Source of the DNA: Nitrosomonas sp.
Lineage (GTDB): Bacteria > Pseudomonadota > Gammaproteobacteria > Burkholderiales > Nitrosomonadaceae
Direction of reading: 5' to 3'
Assembly (NCBI GenBank): GCA_024282035.1
Contig: JAMWZR010000022.1
Location: forward strand, 1 to 40,087
Length of the DNA: 40,087 nucleotides
The translations under genes and the position numbers were made by a program. Shown piece by piece: positions 25,700-36,982 of the stretch (within the stretch, counting starts at the first letter, position 1; each line of letters begins with the position of its first letter). The notes beneath the pieces were generated by a model that searched no databases, had not been told where the DNA came from, and saw only the letters and a program-made list of their open reading frames with translations.

Positions 25700-26362
25700 T
25701 TATTTCTTTATGACGCCCGGCAGCATGGGTACAAAATTCACCTCTTCGAGTACCGTTTCCGTATAACCTTGGGAGTTTCGTTCAATAACACAAAGATTTT
25801 GTTTTTGACTGCCTTTGGGAAAAACCATTCTACCTCCCATTGCCAATTGCTCCAGCAAGGCGGGGGGAACATGTGTCGTCACGGCTGTCATGATAATACC
25901 ATCAAATGGAGCAGCTTCAGCAAATCCTCGCAAACCATCTGCATGCCTCAAATGCACATTTCTAATCTGTAATTCCTGCAAACGGATTCGCGTGCGGGTC
26001 AACAGCGGCCCGATACGCTCAATGGAATAAACTTTCTGGGCAATCTGTGCCAGTACTGCAGTCTGGTAACCACATCCCGTTCCAATTTCCAGTACCTTAC
26101 CCAGTTCTGAATTAGCGCGTAGCAGCTCTGTCATGCGCGCCACAATCCAGGGACTCGAGATGGTTTGACCGTAATTGATTGGCAGGGCAACATCTTCATA
26201 AGCCCTGCTAGCCAGCGCTTCTTCAACAAAAAGGTGACGCGGAATCGATCCCATCACCGACAAGACAACCTCATCGTCAATGCCTTGCGTCCGCAAACGC
26301 TCGACCATACGCAAGCGGGTACGCTGCGAGGTCATGCCGATTCCTGTATGGCGAACACTCAC
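25700..26362 (-). CDS. pcm: Protein-L-isoaspartate O-methyltransferase
   Basis: A 220-residue SAM-dependent methyltransferase repairing isoaspartyl residues in aged proteins. The [19 protein letters not shown] motif, motif [18 protein letters not shown] and the C-terminal VNFVPMLPG are diagnostic. The start is taken as GTG at 26362; a TTG one codon earlier and an ATG at 26335 ([10 protein letters not shown]) are alternatives. It lies between surE and nlpD. Confidence 0.93.
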   Translation of the reverse strand: MSVRHTGIGMTSQRTRLRMVERLRTQGIDDEVVLSVMGSIPRHLFVEEALASRAYEDVALPINYGQTISSPWIVARMTELLRANSELGKVLEIGTGCGYQTAVLAQIAQKVYSIERIGPLLTRTRIRLQELQIRNVHLRHADGLRGFAEAAPFDGIIMTAVTTHVPPALLEQLAMGGRMVFPKGSQKQNLCVIERNSQGYTETVLEEVNFVPMLPGVIKK

Positions 26363-26408
26363 CAATCTAGGTCCAAGATATATAAATCACCGATACCTAG
26401 TCGCATGT

Positions 26409-27152
26409 CTAATCCTGCAACCAGTTTTTGATCAGATCCAGTTGACCATAATGTGTCAAATCGATCTGCAGGGATGTAATGGATACACGATGCCGCTGAA
26501 TGGCATGAAAGTCCGTGCCCTCCCCTGCATCCTGCGCAGGTCCGGCTGCCCCAACCCAGTACACCGTCTCACCACGAGGACTACGGGATTTGATCACAGG
26601 TTCGGCCTTGTGCCGCCGTCCCAGCCGGGTAACTTCAATGCCCTGCAATTGTTCATATTGCACATTGGGCACATTGATATTCAACAAGACAGGTGCTTCG
26701 ATACCCTGTTTCTGAAAACGCTGTACCATATTGACGGCCACTTTGGCCGCCGTCACATAATTCTCTCCCGATGCATCGACCAAGGAAATCGCCAGCGATG
26801 GAATACCCAGCAAAAAACCTTCAGTGGCTGCGGCAACGGTGCCGGAATAAATCGTATCATCTCCCATGTTAGCGCCGCTATTGATGCCTGAAATCACCAT
26901 ATCGGGCAGAACATCGAGCATTCCAGTCACAGCCAGATGCACGCAATCTGTCGGCGTGCCGTTCACATAATAAAAACCATTATGGGATTGACGCAAGCTC
27001 AGTGGCCGATCCAATGTCAGCGAATTACTGGAACCACTGCGATCTCTCTCCGGTGCCACCACAATGATTTCTGCAATCGTGGAAAGTGCTTCAGCAAGAC
27101 AGGCAAGGCCGGGAGCAAAATAACCATCGTCATTACTCAGTAAGATGCGCAT
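26409..27152 (-). CDS. surE: 5'/3'-nucleotidase SurE
   Basis: A 247-residue SurE metal-dependent nucleotidase. The N-terminal [15 protein letters not shown] carries the metal-binding Asp pair, followed by [16 protein letters not shown] and [19 protein letters not shown]. The reading frame is open 20 codons further upstream, but the ATG at 27152 starts exactly at the conserved [10 protein letters not shown]. No good ribosome-binding sequence is seen. It begins the surE-pcm-nlpD operon. Confidence 0.95.
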   Translation of the reverse strand: MRILLSNDDGYFAPGLACLAEALSTIAEIIVVAPERDRSGSSNSLTLDRPLSLRQSHNGFYYVNGTPTDCVHLAVTGMLDVLPDMVISGINSGANMGDDTIYSGTVAAATEGFLLGIPSLAISLVDASGENYVTAAKVAVNMVQRFQKQGIEAPVLLNINVPNVQYEQLQGIEVTRLGRRHKAEPVIKSRSPRGETVYWVGAAGPAQDAGEGTDFHAIQRHRVSITSLQIDLTHYGQLDLIKNWLQD

Positions 27153-27709
27153 ATTAAAAGGTAACGATAAAGGTTGGGAAAAGGTAATTAAACATGTCAA
27201 TTTGCCAATCACGTTTCAGATTGGTCCATCATTTCCGAATCCAAAATAAACTTGTAATACAAAACCTCCGCCTAACCCCATACCAGGAAATATCAATCAC
27301 ATTAGGGGAAAATTCTGCAGAAAAAAGCACCTTTGCATACAAAGGTCAAATTATACTGTCACTTATTGCACCGATGAGATGATAGTGAAAAAAAATACAA
27401 TCACCCTAAACCCTAAAAAACCTGAATGTGCGAATTCTATGCTGAAAGAATGATTCACTTCATCAAAAGCCCCCTTCTCATGAGAACCACTTCATAAACA
27501 TATACCAATGAATTAAAAATGAAAAATATCCAGTAGCAGTTTCTTAATGACCAATCAGGCGTATTCGCTAACCAACACGATCGCTAATAGTATCCAGATA
27601 CCGCGACTACACATCGATTAGCAAGCTGTACCATAAATACAACAAAACTATTCGATGAATCGACCCTCCTTTATCAGATCATAAAAAACAGCCTGAAAAA
27701 AATTCGACT
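27153..27709. other. Gene-poor A+T-rich stretch upstream of surE
   Basis: I find no credible gene here: all frames are broken by frequent stops and there is no conserved motif. The only clear structures are a terminator-like hairpin at 27321-27346 and, at the right end, the start of an hsdM relic. The surE promoter presumably lies in its left part, but I cannot pick a box with confidence. Confidence 0.6.
27321..27346 (-). terminator. Rho-independent terminator (minus strand)
   Basis: Read on the minus strand, ACCTTTG-TATG-CAAAGGT (seven-base stem, four-base loop, 27329-27346) is followed by GC and six T residues (27321-27326). It would stop minus-strand transcripts coming from the NYN-domain gene about 660 bases upstream, insulating surE. 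Confidence 0.6.
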
Positions 27710-27966
27710 TTGGCCAAAGTGAAAAGAGTCAAACAAAAACCGCTGGAAAATCAATTGTAGGAAGCCGATGACAGTCTATACAAAAATATCGATGCGGCTA
27801 ATTTCAAGCATACCGAACTAGGACGTATATGCCTCTCAAATACATTGCCGGTGTGTATTAGGCATGGCGTGACCGCTCTGAAACCAATATGGATAAAATT
27901 ACCCGAGCCTAGCGCCCAGAATGACTTGAACAAATGGTTAATGAAAATGATCGGTGACGAAATCAC
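27710..27966 (+). pseudogene. Decayed 5' end of a type I restriction-modification methylase (hsdM)
   Basis: Translating from the TTG at 27710 gives AKVKRVKQKPLENQL, a stop where Trp is expected (TAG at 27758-27760), then EADDSLYKNIDAANFKHTEL. This is the typical N-terminal region of HsdM (leader, Leu-Trp-Glu-Ala, then a D-A-A-x-x-K-H motif). After a two-base shift at a CTCTC run (27833-27837) the next frame reads LKYIAGVY, a stop, then AWRDRSETNMDK, matching the following HsdM Leu-Lys-Tyr-Ile region. Further stops follow and the similarity fades near 27960. No catalytic methylase motifs and no hsdS remain. It is a relic, recognised by motif reading alone. Confidence 0.65.
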
Positions 27967-28005
27967 CGCATAATAAAAAGACCCTCTGTTTTCTGAGCAG
28001 ACAAT

Positions 28006-28815
28006 TCAATTCTTGGCACGAAGATATAAAATTTTCCGGTTTGATCCTGATGTTTGCCTTTCTTCGACTTCAAAAAGATCTTGCTTGGCTTTCACCAAAT
28101 CGGACAGCTTTTTGTAGCCGTATAGCCGCGAATCAAAATCCGGCTGCAATTTGGTCAAGTAGCTACCGAAAACACCGAGACTCGTCCATCCATTATCATC
28201 AATCGATTGTTCGAGTGCAGTTAACACGAAGGCTTCCGGAAACTCGGGTTTTTGTTCGACCGACTTGGTTGCAGTCTTGGTTTTGGTGGTTTTTTTCTTG
28301 GCTTTCCCTTTTGCTGCCGATTCCGCTGATTCAGTTGCCGGTGTTGAGCGCAGAATTTCAGTGAAAACAAATTTGTGGCAAGCATTGCGAAACGCATCGG
28401 GCGTTTTCTTTTCGCCAAACCCGTAAACTGTCAACCCTTCCTCGCGTAATCGCATAGCTAGGCCGGTAAAATCACTATCGCTGGTAATCAGACAAAATCC
28501 ATCAAATTTACGTGTATACAGTAAATCCATTGCATCGATGATCAATGCACTGTCCGTAGCATTTTTTCCGGTTGTATAAGCAAACTGCTGCACCGGTTTG
28601 ATAGCATATTTTTGCAAAACTTTTTTCCACGACGAGCTGGAAGTAACCGTAAAGTCGCCATAGATACGCTTAACAGTTGCTTCACCAAACCGTGCGATCT
28701 CTGCAAGAAGCCCTTCGATGACAGCGGCTTGTGCATTGTCCGCATCAATCAAAACCGCAAGCCGAAGCGATGATTCTTCAGATTCATTTTTTACCACTTG
28801 TCGTGTAGATACCAA
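28006..28815 (-). CDS. NYN-domain protein with C-terminal OST-HTH/LOTUS-like domain
   Basis: A 269-residue protein. The N-terminal NYN (PIN-like, LabA/DUF88) domain spans about residues 15-160 with acidic motifs LAVLIDADNAQ, TDSALIIDAMDLL and LITSDSDFTGLAMRLRE, consistent with a metal-dependent ribonuclease fold. A Lys/Thr-rich linker (KKKTTKTKTATK) leads to a winged OST-HTH-like domain (about 195-260). Proteins of this architecture are presumed RNA-acting, but the targets are unknown. It appears to start with TTG at 28815, five bases after a GAGG ribosome-binding sequence. It stands alone between the hsdM relic and the large surface protein. Confidence 0.85.
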   Translation of the reverse strand: MVSTRQVVKNESEESSLRLAVLIDADNAQAAVIEGLLAEIARFGEATVKRIYGDFTVTSSSSWKKVLQKYAIKPVQQFAYTTGKNATDSALIIDAMDLLYTRKFDGFCLITSDSDFTGLAMRLREEGLTVYGFGEKKTPDAFRNACHKFVFTEILRSTPATESAESAAKGKAKKKTTKTKTATKSVEQKPEFPEAFVLTALEQSIDDNGWTSLGVFGSYLTKLQPDFDSRLYGYKKLSDLVKAKQDLFEVEERQTSGSNRKILYLRAKN

Positions 28816-29054
28816 AATAACCTCAAAATGTGATAGTTAGCCATATATCCACTAGCTTAACATACTTGTGCAAAATCAAACCGCGACGCCTTACCAGAAC
28901 AAGTTCACACCGCTTATTGGTGTTTGGTCCACTGCACTTTGACACTTTCGTTACAGTTTTGTATTTTTTCTTACTCACAAAGGATAATCTCTAAAACTTC
29001 TGTGACTCGTGCTTCGAAATCATCTAAAAACTCTTTCATAATGGAAATGCTTAT

Positions 29055-31889
29055 ATGACACTGACTCCTCAGCAGCAAACTGCGATTCTCCAACTCAGCC
29101 AGGTCATGTTTAAAACTACGCCCGGTGTTCTTTTCCTAGATGTTCTTGGTGCACAGATCGCCAATGGAAAATCAATTGCCGAGCTGGCGCAATTGTTATC
29201 CGGGACGAATTTATTCTTAAATAAAATTTATATCGATGAATTTCCTAGTACGTTTCCACAGCACTTCGTGGAAGATTTCTTGGGTGATTCGGTATCGGCA
29301 GAAAATAAAACTTGGGCAGTCAATTACATCAAAGACAAAATATCGGCGGGCGCCACGCAAGCCGAAGTAATCGCAGAATTAACCCAAAGGCTATCAGCCA
29401 TCCCTGCTTCAGATCCTGACTGGGGCCAGGCCTCAGTTCATCTCAACACCCGTAATACTATTAGCATCGTCTTCGGGCTTGCTGGCAACACCATAAACTC
29501 AGACACAGCAAAACCGGTGATTGACTATATTTTGGTTCAACTAGCGGCAGGGCAAACGATAGGCGCAGTAATCGAATGGGCGATCAGTGCATTGGATAGG
29601 GTAGATCATGACGATCCAGAATGGGGCGATGCGGCAGCTTTATTTGATAACCGCATCGAAGTTTCGCGCTATTACTCGATTGACAAGGCAGGTACCGCAT
29701 CGAGCTGGCTGATGCTGCAGTACCTGTTAACCACGATGCAACCTGGGGGGACACTGAGCGATTTACTGAAATACATCATCACGTTCCTGAGCACCGAACC
29801 GGGCGCCTCATCGGATGCTTACGCAAGTTCAAATAGGCTGGGATCGATCCTGGCAGGTGTTTCTGCAGACACGAGCTCGGTTACGAGCGCCAAGGCTGCA
29901 ATCGATGATTTCCTCAAAGGTAATATCAACCTTCATAGCCTCGATGGCCGCAACGGTTTCCGTTTGGATGAAAACATTCCGGCTGAATTTTCGAGATATA
30001 AAGTAGGCAGTGCTGGGGATTTCAATGGCGATGGCTATGACGATCTGATTATTGGTGCGGATCATCATAATTCGAACACCGTTATCAATGACGACACTGG
30101 CTACATCATATTTGGCAAACCTACTGGATTCGGGGCTTCATTCAATTTATCGGATCTGACTAGCGACGATGGTTTTCGCATTCAAGGCATTTCTGACATA
30201 AATACCGCTGAATTCTTAATTGATCGAGCTGGAGACGTCAATGCAGACGGCTTCGCTGACTTAATCGTTGGAAGTAATGCCAATAACAGCGGAGATGGTC
30301 AATCAAGTTCAGTTTATGTGATATTTGGCAGAGCTGGGACTTTTGTTGCGCCTCTGGATTTGCCCAGCCTCAGCAACAACGACGGTTTTCGTATAAAAGG
30401 ATTGAATCCGGGAGAAGATTTACGACATTTTATGAGTACGGCAGGCGACTTTAACGGCGATGGCCGCAGTGACATCATCATCGGCTCTTCTTTAGATGAT
30501 GCGAACTATCTGGTGTTTGGCAGAAATACCGGTTCTGATACCGTACTGGATTTGCAAAATCTCTCTGCCGATCAAGGCTTCCGACTGGACGGAGCTGGAT
30601 TGGGTAATGCCGCCGATACTGCTGGTGATATCAATGGCGATGGTTTGGATGATCTCATCATGGGTGCCGATGAAGTGAATTTGAATGGCAGCGACCCTGA
30701 TTCCAGCTATGTAGTATTCGGAACCCAACAGCAATTCAACGCACCGCTGAATTTGGCAAATCTAGATGGGAGTAACGGTTTCCGAATAGACAGCGCTTCG
30801 AGTCTTGATGGTGCTGGGTATTCAGTAAGTAGTGCCGGCGATGTCAATGGCGATGGACTTGACGATCTGATAATCGGCGCACCCGGTGCAAGCACAGACA
30901 AGGGCAACTCCGGTGCGAGTTTCGTCATATTTGGCCAAACTTCCGGTTTCGATAGCGTACTGGACTTATCCAGTCTGGATGGTCATAACGGTTTTCGATT
31001 AGATGGTGGAAGAGAAAGATATAGCTCTGGATTTGCAGTCAGCGGAATTGGCGATGTCAATGGCGATGGATTGGATGACCTGATCATGGGAGCCCCCACA
31101 GCCGATCCGGACGGATTTAGAGTTGGCGTAAGTTACATCTTGTTTGGTAAAACTACCGATTTCGGTGCCACAGTAACGTTATCTAGCGTGGATGGCAAGA
31201 ATGGCCTGATCTTGAAAGGGCTAGAGCCTTATGACCGGTTTGGGGAGTTCGTCAGCAGTGCCGGAGATGTCAATGGCGATGGGTTTGATGATTTGATCAC
31301 GGGCGTTAGCACAGGATACTTGCATGATCCGAGCCTATTGGATCCCGGTACCGGATATGTGATATTCGGTGGAAACGTTTCGGGTACAGTAACATTTCCA
31401 GGAACACAAACTGCAGATGTTATCAATACAGGTACATCGGCATCGGAACGTTTTGTAGCCGGCGATGGCAATGATCTGATGTCCGGAGGCGGGGGCCTGG
31501 ATGTATTTCATGGAGGTGCGGGTAATGATCTGATCGTGATACCGAATCTGGACTTCCGGTTAGCCGATGGAGGTACTGGCATCGACACACTGGTTCTGGA
31601 TGGTAGCGACTTAAAAATGAACTTGACTGATGCGCGTGACAGAATGGAAAACATTGAGGCCATCGACTTAACAGGTCATGGAAATAATACGTTAGATGTC
31701 AATTTTCTGGATATATTGAATTTATCTGATAGCGGCAATGCCCTGAGAATAGACGGTAACACGGGTGATTCAATCACGGGATTGGAAAAAGGCTGGATCG
31801 ATGATGGGGTTCACGGACGTTATCATGTATACATACAAGATACGGCTATATTAATTGTTGGAATTGAAGTGACAACGGATTTTGTGTAA
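29055..31889 (+). CDS. Large FG-GAP/RTX-like extracellular protein, probable type I secretion substrate
   Basis: A 944-residue acidic protein without an N-terminal signal peptide. Residues about 1-300 form alpha-helical repeats with Asp-Pro-Asp/Glu-Trp-Gly motifs (SDPDWGQAS, DDPEWGDAA) and a RYYSIDKAG segment, resembling N-terminal modules of bacterial surface-layer-like proteins. Seven FG-GAP repeats follow (about 318-750), each with a calcium-binding GDxNGDGxxD core, enough for one integrin-alpha-type seven-bladed propeller. RTX-like glycine/aspartate motifs (GGGGLDVFHGGAGNDLIV, about 810-830) and a hydrophobic C-terminus ending VTTDFV fit type I secretion. No ABC exporter, membrane-fusion or outer-membrane gene lies nearby. 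Function may be adhesion or surface coating; this is inference. Confidence 0.8.
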   Translation: MTLTPQQQTAILQLSQVMFKTTPGVLFLDVLGAQIANGKSIAELAQLLSGTNLFLNKIYIDEFPSTFPQHFVEDFLGDSVSAENKTWAVNYIKDKISAGATQAEVIAELTQRLSAIPASDPDWGQASVHLNTRNTISIVFGLAGNTINSDTAKPVIDYILVQLAAGQTIGAVIEWAISALDRVDHDDPEWGDAAALFDNRIEVSRYYSIDKAGTASSWLMLQYLLTTMQPGGTLSDLLKYIITFLSTEPGASSDAYASSNRLGSILAGVSADTSSVTSAKAAIDDFLKGNINLHSLDGRNGFRLDENIPAEFSRYKVGSAGDFNGDGYDDLIIGADHHNSNTVINDDTGYIIFGKPTGFGASFNLSDLTSDDGFRIQGISDINTAEFLIDRAGDVNADGFADLIVGSNANNSGDGQSSSVYVIFGRAGTFVAPLDLPSLSNNDGFRIKGLNPGEDLRHFMSTAGDFNGDGRSDIIIGSSLDDANYLVFGRNTGSDTVLDLQNLSADQGFRLDGAGLGNAADTAGDINGDGLDDLIMGADEVNLNGSDPDSSYVVFGTQQQFNAPLNLANLDGSNGFRIDSASSLDGAGYSVSSAGDVNGDGLDDLIIGAPGASTDKGNSGASFVIFGQTSGFDSVLDLSSLDGHNGFRLDGGRERYSSGFAVSGIGDVNGDGLDDLIMGAPTADPDGFRVGVSYILFGKTTDFGATVTLSSVDGKNGLILKGLEPYDRFGEFVSSAGDVNGDGFDDLITGVSTGYLHDPSLLDPGTGYVIFGGNVSGTVTFPGTQTADVINTGTSASERFVAGDGNDLMSGGGGLDVFHGGAGNDLIVIPNLDFRLADGGTGIDTLVLDGSDLKMNLTDARDRMENIEAIDLTGHGNNTLDVNFLDILNLSDSGNALRIDGNTGDSITGLEKGWIDDGVHGRYHVYIQDTAILIVGIEVTTDFV

Positions 31890-32148
31890 TCGATACAAAG
31901 ATTTCCCGACAAATCTTAATTAGCAGATATCAATCACGCATGTAATCCTAATCTCTATGCTGCATTCGTACTGATACAGAACACATGAGAATAAGAAAAG
32001 GCAATGTTGAGGATTGTAGATTTAATGAACTACTGAAGAGCTATACCTATCGCTAGTGTATATACCAAGTGAAGAGAGCGGCTGTCAGAAACGGTATTTA
32101 CCTTGACGGATCTCCTTGAAAACGCGTTCCCAACTTCATGGCTATAAA

Positions 32149-32227
<79 letters not shown>

Positions 32228-32285
32228 AACAGAAAATTATAGCAAACTATGATTTATTCAGTCACTGAGAAATAACCTGAACTGC

Positions 32286-32657
32286 TCAATTTCCGGAAAG
32301 TAGGAATGTCATTACACTCTTAATTTCCTGCCTAACATAATTCAAGTTATGGATCGAATCCGGCAGTTTATCCTTTTCGGGTTTATCGTCATGAAAATCT
32401 AACCGGTTTCGAGCGCCGCTAATCGTAAAACCCTGATCATAGAGTAGTTCTCTAATTCGGCGAATCAACAATACTTCCTGATGCTGATAATAACGACGAT
32501 TCCCACGGCGCTTTACTGGTTTCAACTGTGTAAACTCTTGTTCCCAATAGCGCAGTACATGTGGCTTTACACCACATAGTGTCCCAACTTCCCCAATCGT
32601 AAAATATCTTTTTGCTGGAATCGGAGCTAAAGCACTACTTGGCTTTTTGTTTTCCAT
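32286..32657 (-). CDS. MerR-family transcriptional regulator
   Basis: A 123-residue MerR-type protein with the N-terminal winged helix (about residues 17-85: [26 protein letters not shown], then [19 protein letters not shown]) and a short C-terminal helix without an effector-binding domain. This small MerR regularly follows ihfA in proteobacteria; its targets are unknown. The start is the ATG at 32657, which overlaps the end of ihfA by 23 bases; a longer open frame would run backwards through ihfA and is not credible. Confidence 0.9.
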   Translation of the reverse strand: MENKKPSSALAPIPAKRYFTIGEVGTLCGVKPHVLRYWEQEFTQLKPVKRRGNRRYYQHQEVLLIRRIRELLYDQGFTISGARNRLDFHDDKPEKDKLPDSIHNLNYVRQEIKSVMTFLLSGN

Positions 32658-32943
32658 GATAGTTTTTCTCAACCAAGGTTTTGAGTTTCTGACTGGCATG
32701 AAACGTAACCACACGGCGTGCAGTGATTGGAATCTCTTCACCTGTTTTGGGATTTCTACCGGGTCGCTGAGGCTTCTCACGTAATTGAAAATTGCCAAAA
32801 CCCGAAAGTTTCACACCCTCATTATTCTGCAACGCAATGCGCACTTCTTCATAAAAGGATTCGACCATGTCTTTGGCTTCGCGCTTATTGAGGCCCACAT
32901 GCTCAAACAGTAAATCTGCCAATTCAGCTTTTGTTAATGCCAT
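32635..32943 (-). CDS. ihfA: Integration host factor subunit alpha
   Basis: A 102-residue IHF-alpha, the DNA-bending protein that works as a dimer with IHF-beta. [24 protein letters not shown] and the DNA-binding arm with [20 protein letters not shown] are typical, including the conserved intercalating Pro of the arm. It sits 130 bases after pheT, as in E. coli, and overlaps the following merR. Confidence 0.97.
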   Translation of the reverse strand: MALTKAELADLLFEHVGLNKREAKDMVESFYEEVRIALQNNEGVKLSGFGNFQLREKPQRPGRNPKTGEEIPITARRVVTFHASQKLKTLVEKNYHGKQKAK

Positions 32944-33073
32944 ACTTCACTCCACTTAAATATTGATTCCTGGCTTGTTTTCATAAAGTAACAAGCCGTT
33001 GCCCTATGCCGTCGCTTTGATCCTAATTAGAATCAAGAAAATCTTAAAGAAACAGATTCATCCTATTTCATCA

Positions 33074-35440
33074 TTACTTACGCAGCACAGCCCCAAATCT
33101 TTTTTCTAGTATCTCAATCAGGATAGCCATTGCACCATCAGCTTCCTCATCCGTAAGGGTTTTCTCAGTATCTTGTAACAATACTCGGAATGCAAGGCTT
33201 TTTTTGTTATTTTCCATACCCTTGCCACGATAAATATCGAATAATGAAATGTCTGTAACAATGGCTGGTTTATCTGCCAGCATGCCGGACAAAAGAGAAT
33301 GCACACTCACGTCATTATCAATGATAATCGCCATGTCACGCCGCACCGGAGGAAATTTTGCAATCTCTTTAACCACCGGCATGGATTTATTGATCAAAGC
33401 CTGCAGATCAATTTCAAATAACACTGTATTTTTCTGAAATTCATATTTTTTTTGCCAGCGCGGATGCAATTCACCCAACCACCCCACAATCTGATTATTC
33501 AGGCTAATTTGTGCCGATTTTCCGGGATGTAATGCTGGGTGCACAAATTTCTCAAAATGAATGTTCCTGGATCCAAACAACATCTCGATATCTGCCTTGA
33601 CATCAAAGTAATCAACAGTTCGTGTTGCAACTCCCCATTGCTCGGAAACAGCATCGCCATAACATAGTCCCGCAAGTTTTTCAGCTTGTTGACAATCGGT
33701 AGCTTCATTTCTGACAAAGCAACAACCCATTTCAAACAAACGTATGCGCGACTGCTTGCGATTCAAATTAAACTGTAAATTTGCAATCAGTCCACCTATC
33801 AGAGTACTACGCATTACACTCATGTGACTGGCTATGGGATTCTGTAATGTGATAGGGCTGTCATTACCTACCAAGTCACGTTCCCATACCGCATCGACAA
33901 ACGCATAATTGACAACTTCTTGATAATCAAGTGAAACCAAAGATTGCTTCAATTCGATGGGTAATCGCTTAGTTTCCGGAGCAGGCAACATGTTGATCGG
34001 TGCTCGAGGAGCAAGTCTGGGTATATGATCATATCCATGGATTCGGGCCAATTCTTCAATGAAATCTTCCTCAATTGATAAATCGAATCGATAACTAGGT
34101 GGCGTCACAGTAAATGTATCGTCATGATCTATAAATTGAAATCCTAGACGCTTGAAATAGTCGCCGATTTGCTGCTGATTCATATCGATTCCCAGCACTC
34201 GTCGCACCCGACCAGCACGCACATCCACTGCAGATCGAGGTGGCAATGTATGTTTTATTTCGACGACAGGACCAGCTTTACCTCCACAAATCTTCAAGAT
34301 CAAATCGGTGGCATAGTGCAGTACATTATATGTTGCAGCAAAATCAACACCTCTTTCAAAACGGTAAGCCGAGTCCGAGTTGAATCCTAGGCGAAAGGAT
34401 TTGCCACTGATAATTTCCGGTTTGAAGAATGCGCATTCAAGAAAGAGACTCGTTGTCGATTCGATGACACTGCTATCCATGCCTCCCATAATGCCTGCCA
34501 GCGCCAAGGGTTTTTGTTCATCGGCGATCAGTAACATATCCGGCTCCAACTCGACTTCGTTACCGTTCAGCAGTTGTATACGCTCGCCGGGCTTAGCATA
34601 TCGCACCTGAATGGCCCCAGAAAGTCGGGTTAGATCGAATGCATGCATAGGTTGCCCGGTTTCCAACAAAACATAGTTAGTGATATCAACGACCGGATTG
34701 ATCGGTCGCAAACCACTTCGCTCCAGGCGCTTTATCATCCACGACGGTGTAACGGCATCAGGACGAATGTCACGAATAACCCTGCCACAATACAATGGAC
34801 ATGCTTGCGAATCCAGGATCTGTACATTCACACCATCAGCAATTTCAGCAGTCACAGCTTTGTTCTCAAACGGCAATATCGAAGTTGCAGTTATGGCCGC
34901 CACTTCCCTTGCAATGCCATATACACCCAGGCAGTCCGCTCGATTGGGTGTCAGGCTCAGGGTAAAGATTTGGTCGTCAAGCTCATAAAACTGGCGAAAA
35001 TCCATTCCAATCTCAGCATCATCGGGAAGGATCAATAACCCCTCTGCTGCTTCACTGATACCCAGCTCTTTCGCAGAACACAGCATGCCAGACGACTCGA
35101 CGCCACGCAACTTGGCCTTTTTGATAGTGAATCCTGGAAGATTGGCACCCACTAGAGCACATGGTACTTTGATTCCGACACGGACATTCGGGGCACCACA
35201 AACTATTTGCAGTCGACTCTCCTCAGTCTTTCCTGCGTTGACGACACAAACAGACAAACGATCGGCAGCAGGGTGTTTATCCACTGAAATGACTTCAGCG
35301 ACAACAACTCGATCAAAGACTGCAGCAACAGGTTGAATGTTTTCGACTTCAATACCGGCCATCGTCAAGGCATGGGCCAGTTCATCACTCGAGCATGATG
35401 GATTGACTAGGGAACGCAACCAATTTTCTGAGAATTTCAT
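33074..35440 (-). CDS. pheT: Phenylalanyl-tRNA synthetase beta chain
   Basis: A 788-residue PheT, full length. It has the N-terminal EMAP-like tRNA-binding domain (about residues 40-150; CGAPNVRVG), the B3/B4 editing domain, the B5 domain (RRVLGIDMNQQQIGDYFKRLGF), the core synthetase-like region and the C-terminal anticodon-binding FDX-ACB domain (PPVRRDMAIII). It forms an alpha2beta2 enzyme with PheS, encoded 43 bases upstream. Confidence 0.97.
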   Translation of the reverse strand: MKFSENWLRSLVNPSCSSDELAHALTMAGIEVENIQPVAAVFDRVVVAEVISVDKHPAADRLSVCVVNAGKTEESRLQIVCGAPNVRVGIKVPCALVGANLPGFTIKKAKLRGVESSGMLCSAKELGISEAAEGLLILPDDAEIGMDFRQFYELDDQIFTLSLTPNRADCLGVYGIAREVAAITATSILPFENKAVTAEIADGVNVQILDSQACPLYCGRVIRDIRPDAVTPSWMIKRLERSGLRPINPVVDITNYVLLETGQPMHAFDLTRLSGAIQVRYAKPGERIQLLNGNEVELEPDMLLIADEQKPLALAGIMGGMDSSVIESTTSLFLECAFFKPEIISGKSFRLGFNSDSAYRFERGVDFAATYNVLHYATDLILKICGGKAGPVVEIKHTLPPRSAVDVRAGRVRRVLGIDMNQQQIGDYFKRLGFQFIDHDDTFTVTPPSYRFDLSIEEDFIEELARIHGYDHIPRLAPRAPINMLPAPETKRLPIELKQSLVSLDYQEVVNYAFVDAVWERDLVGNDSPITLQNPIASHMSVMRSTLIGGLIANLQFNLNRKQSRIRLFEMGCCFVRNEATDCQQAEKLAGLCYGDAVSEQWGVATRTVDYFDVKADIEMLFGSRNIHFEKFVHPALHPGKSAQISLNNQIVGWLGELHPRWQKKYEFQKNTVLFEIDLQALINKSMPVVKEIAKFPPVRRDMAIIIDNDVSVHSLLSGMLADKPAIVTDISLFDIYRGKGMENNKKSLAFRVLLQDTEKTLTDEEADGAMAILIEILEKRFGAVLRK

Positions 35441-35483
35441 AGGAATGTGTCAGTGAAACATGAATGTACAGTCAGCATAAAAA

Positions 35484-36506
<1,023 letters not shown>

Positions 36507-36562
36507 CTATTTCTATTTGAATAAATGGATTGAATTACTATCGCGAAACATGCACAACAAAA

Positions 36563-36591
36563 CGGGAGGTCCGGTTGAACCAGACCTCCCG
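36563..36591 (-). terminator. Rho-independent terminator/attenuator between rplT and pheS
   Basis: A nine-base perfect stem CGGGAGGTC/GACCTCCCG with an additional inner GGTT/AACC pairing (36573-36576 with 36578-36581). On the minus strand it is followed by TTTTGTTG. It would end most of the thrS-infC-rpmI-rplT message. A short frame overlapping it is not notably Phe-rich, so I see no convincing pheM-like leader. Confidence 0.75.
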
Positions 36592-36612
36592 CTTTCATAT
36601 GCAAAAAATCAA

Positions 36613-36972
36613 TTATGAAGCAAGACTGGCTTTCGCTTGTTCAACAATTTTTCCAAATGCCTGTTTGTCAAATACTGCCAAATCAGCCAATACCTTGCGA
36701 TCCACTTCAATACTTGCTTTCTTTAAGCCATTCATGAATACACTGTAAGACATTCCTAATTCACGCGCTGCGGCATTTATCCTAGCTATCCACAAGGCAC
36801 GGAATACTCTTTTCCGCTGACGACGATCCCGATAAGCATATTGACCAGCCTTCATCACGGCCTGTTTGGCAATACGATAAACGTTCTTACGACGACCTCG
36901 ATAGCCCTTCGCCAGATTCAGAATTTTTTTATGTCGCGCATGTGCTGTTACACCACGTTTTACTCTTGGCAT
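36613..36972 (-). CDS. rplT: 50S ribosomal protein L20
   Basis: A 119-residue basic L20 with the conserved [20 protein letters not shown] start and [20 protein letters not shown]. In E. coli L20 also represses its own operon by binding the rpmI leader. It lies 10 bases after rpmI. Confidence 0.98.
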   Translation of the reverse strand: MPRVKRGVTAHARHKKILNLAKGYRGRRKNVYRIAKQAVMKAGQYAYRDRRQRKRVFRALWIARINAAARELGMSYSVFMNGLKKASIEVDRKVLADLAVFDKQAFGKIVEQAKASLAS

Positions 36973-36982
36973 GATTTCCCCT

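Noticed and set aside
26280-26891. A 203-codon plus-strand frame across the surE-pcm junction
   Set aside because: It is antisense to the conserved parts of SurE and the start of Pcm and has no motif of its own.
27751-27966. A 71-codon minus-strand frame in the surE upstream gap
   Set aside because: It lies antisense to the hsdM relic, whose conserved residues are on the plus strand; no independent support.
30009-31300. Repeated DNA segments considered as recent duplications
   Set aside because: They encode seven diverged FG-GAP propeller blades; similarity is at the protein motif level, as expected of the fold.
32658-32798. Upstream extension of the MerR protein
   Set aside because: It runs through the end of ihfA in another frame and does not resemble MerR sequence.
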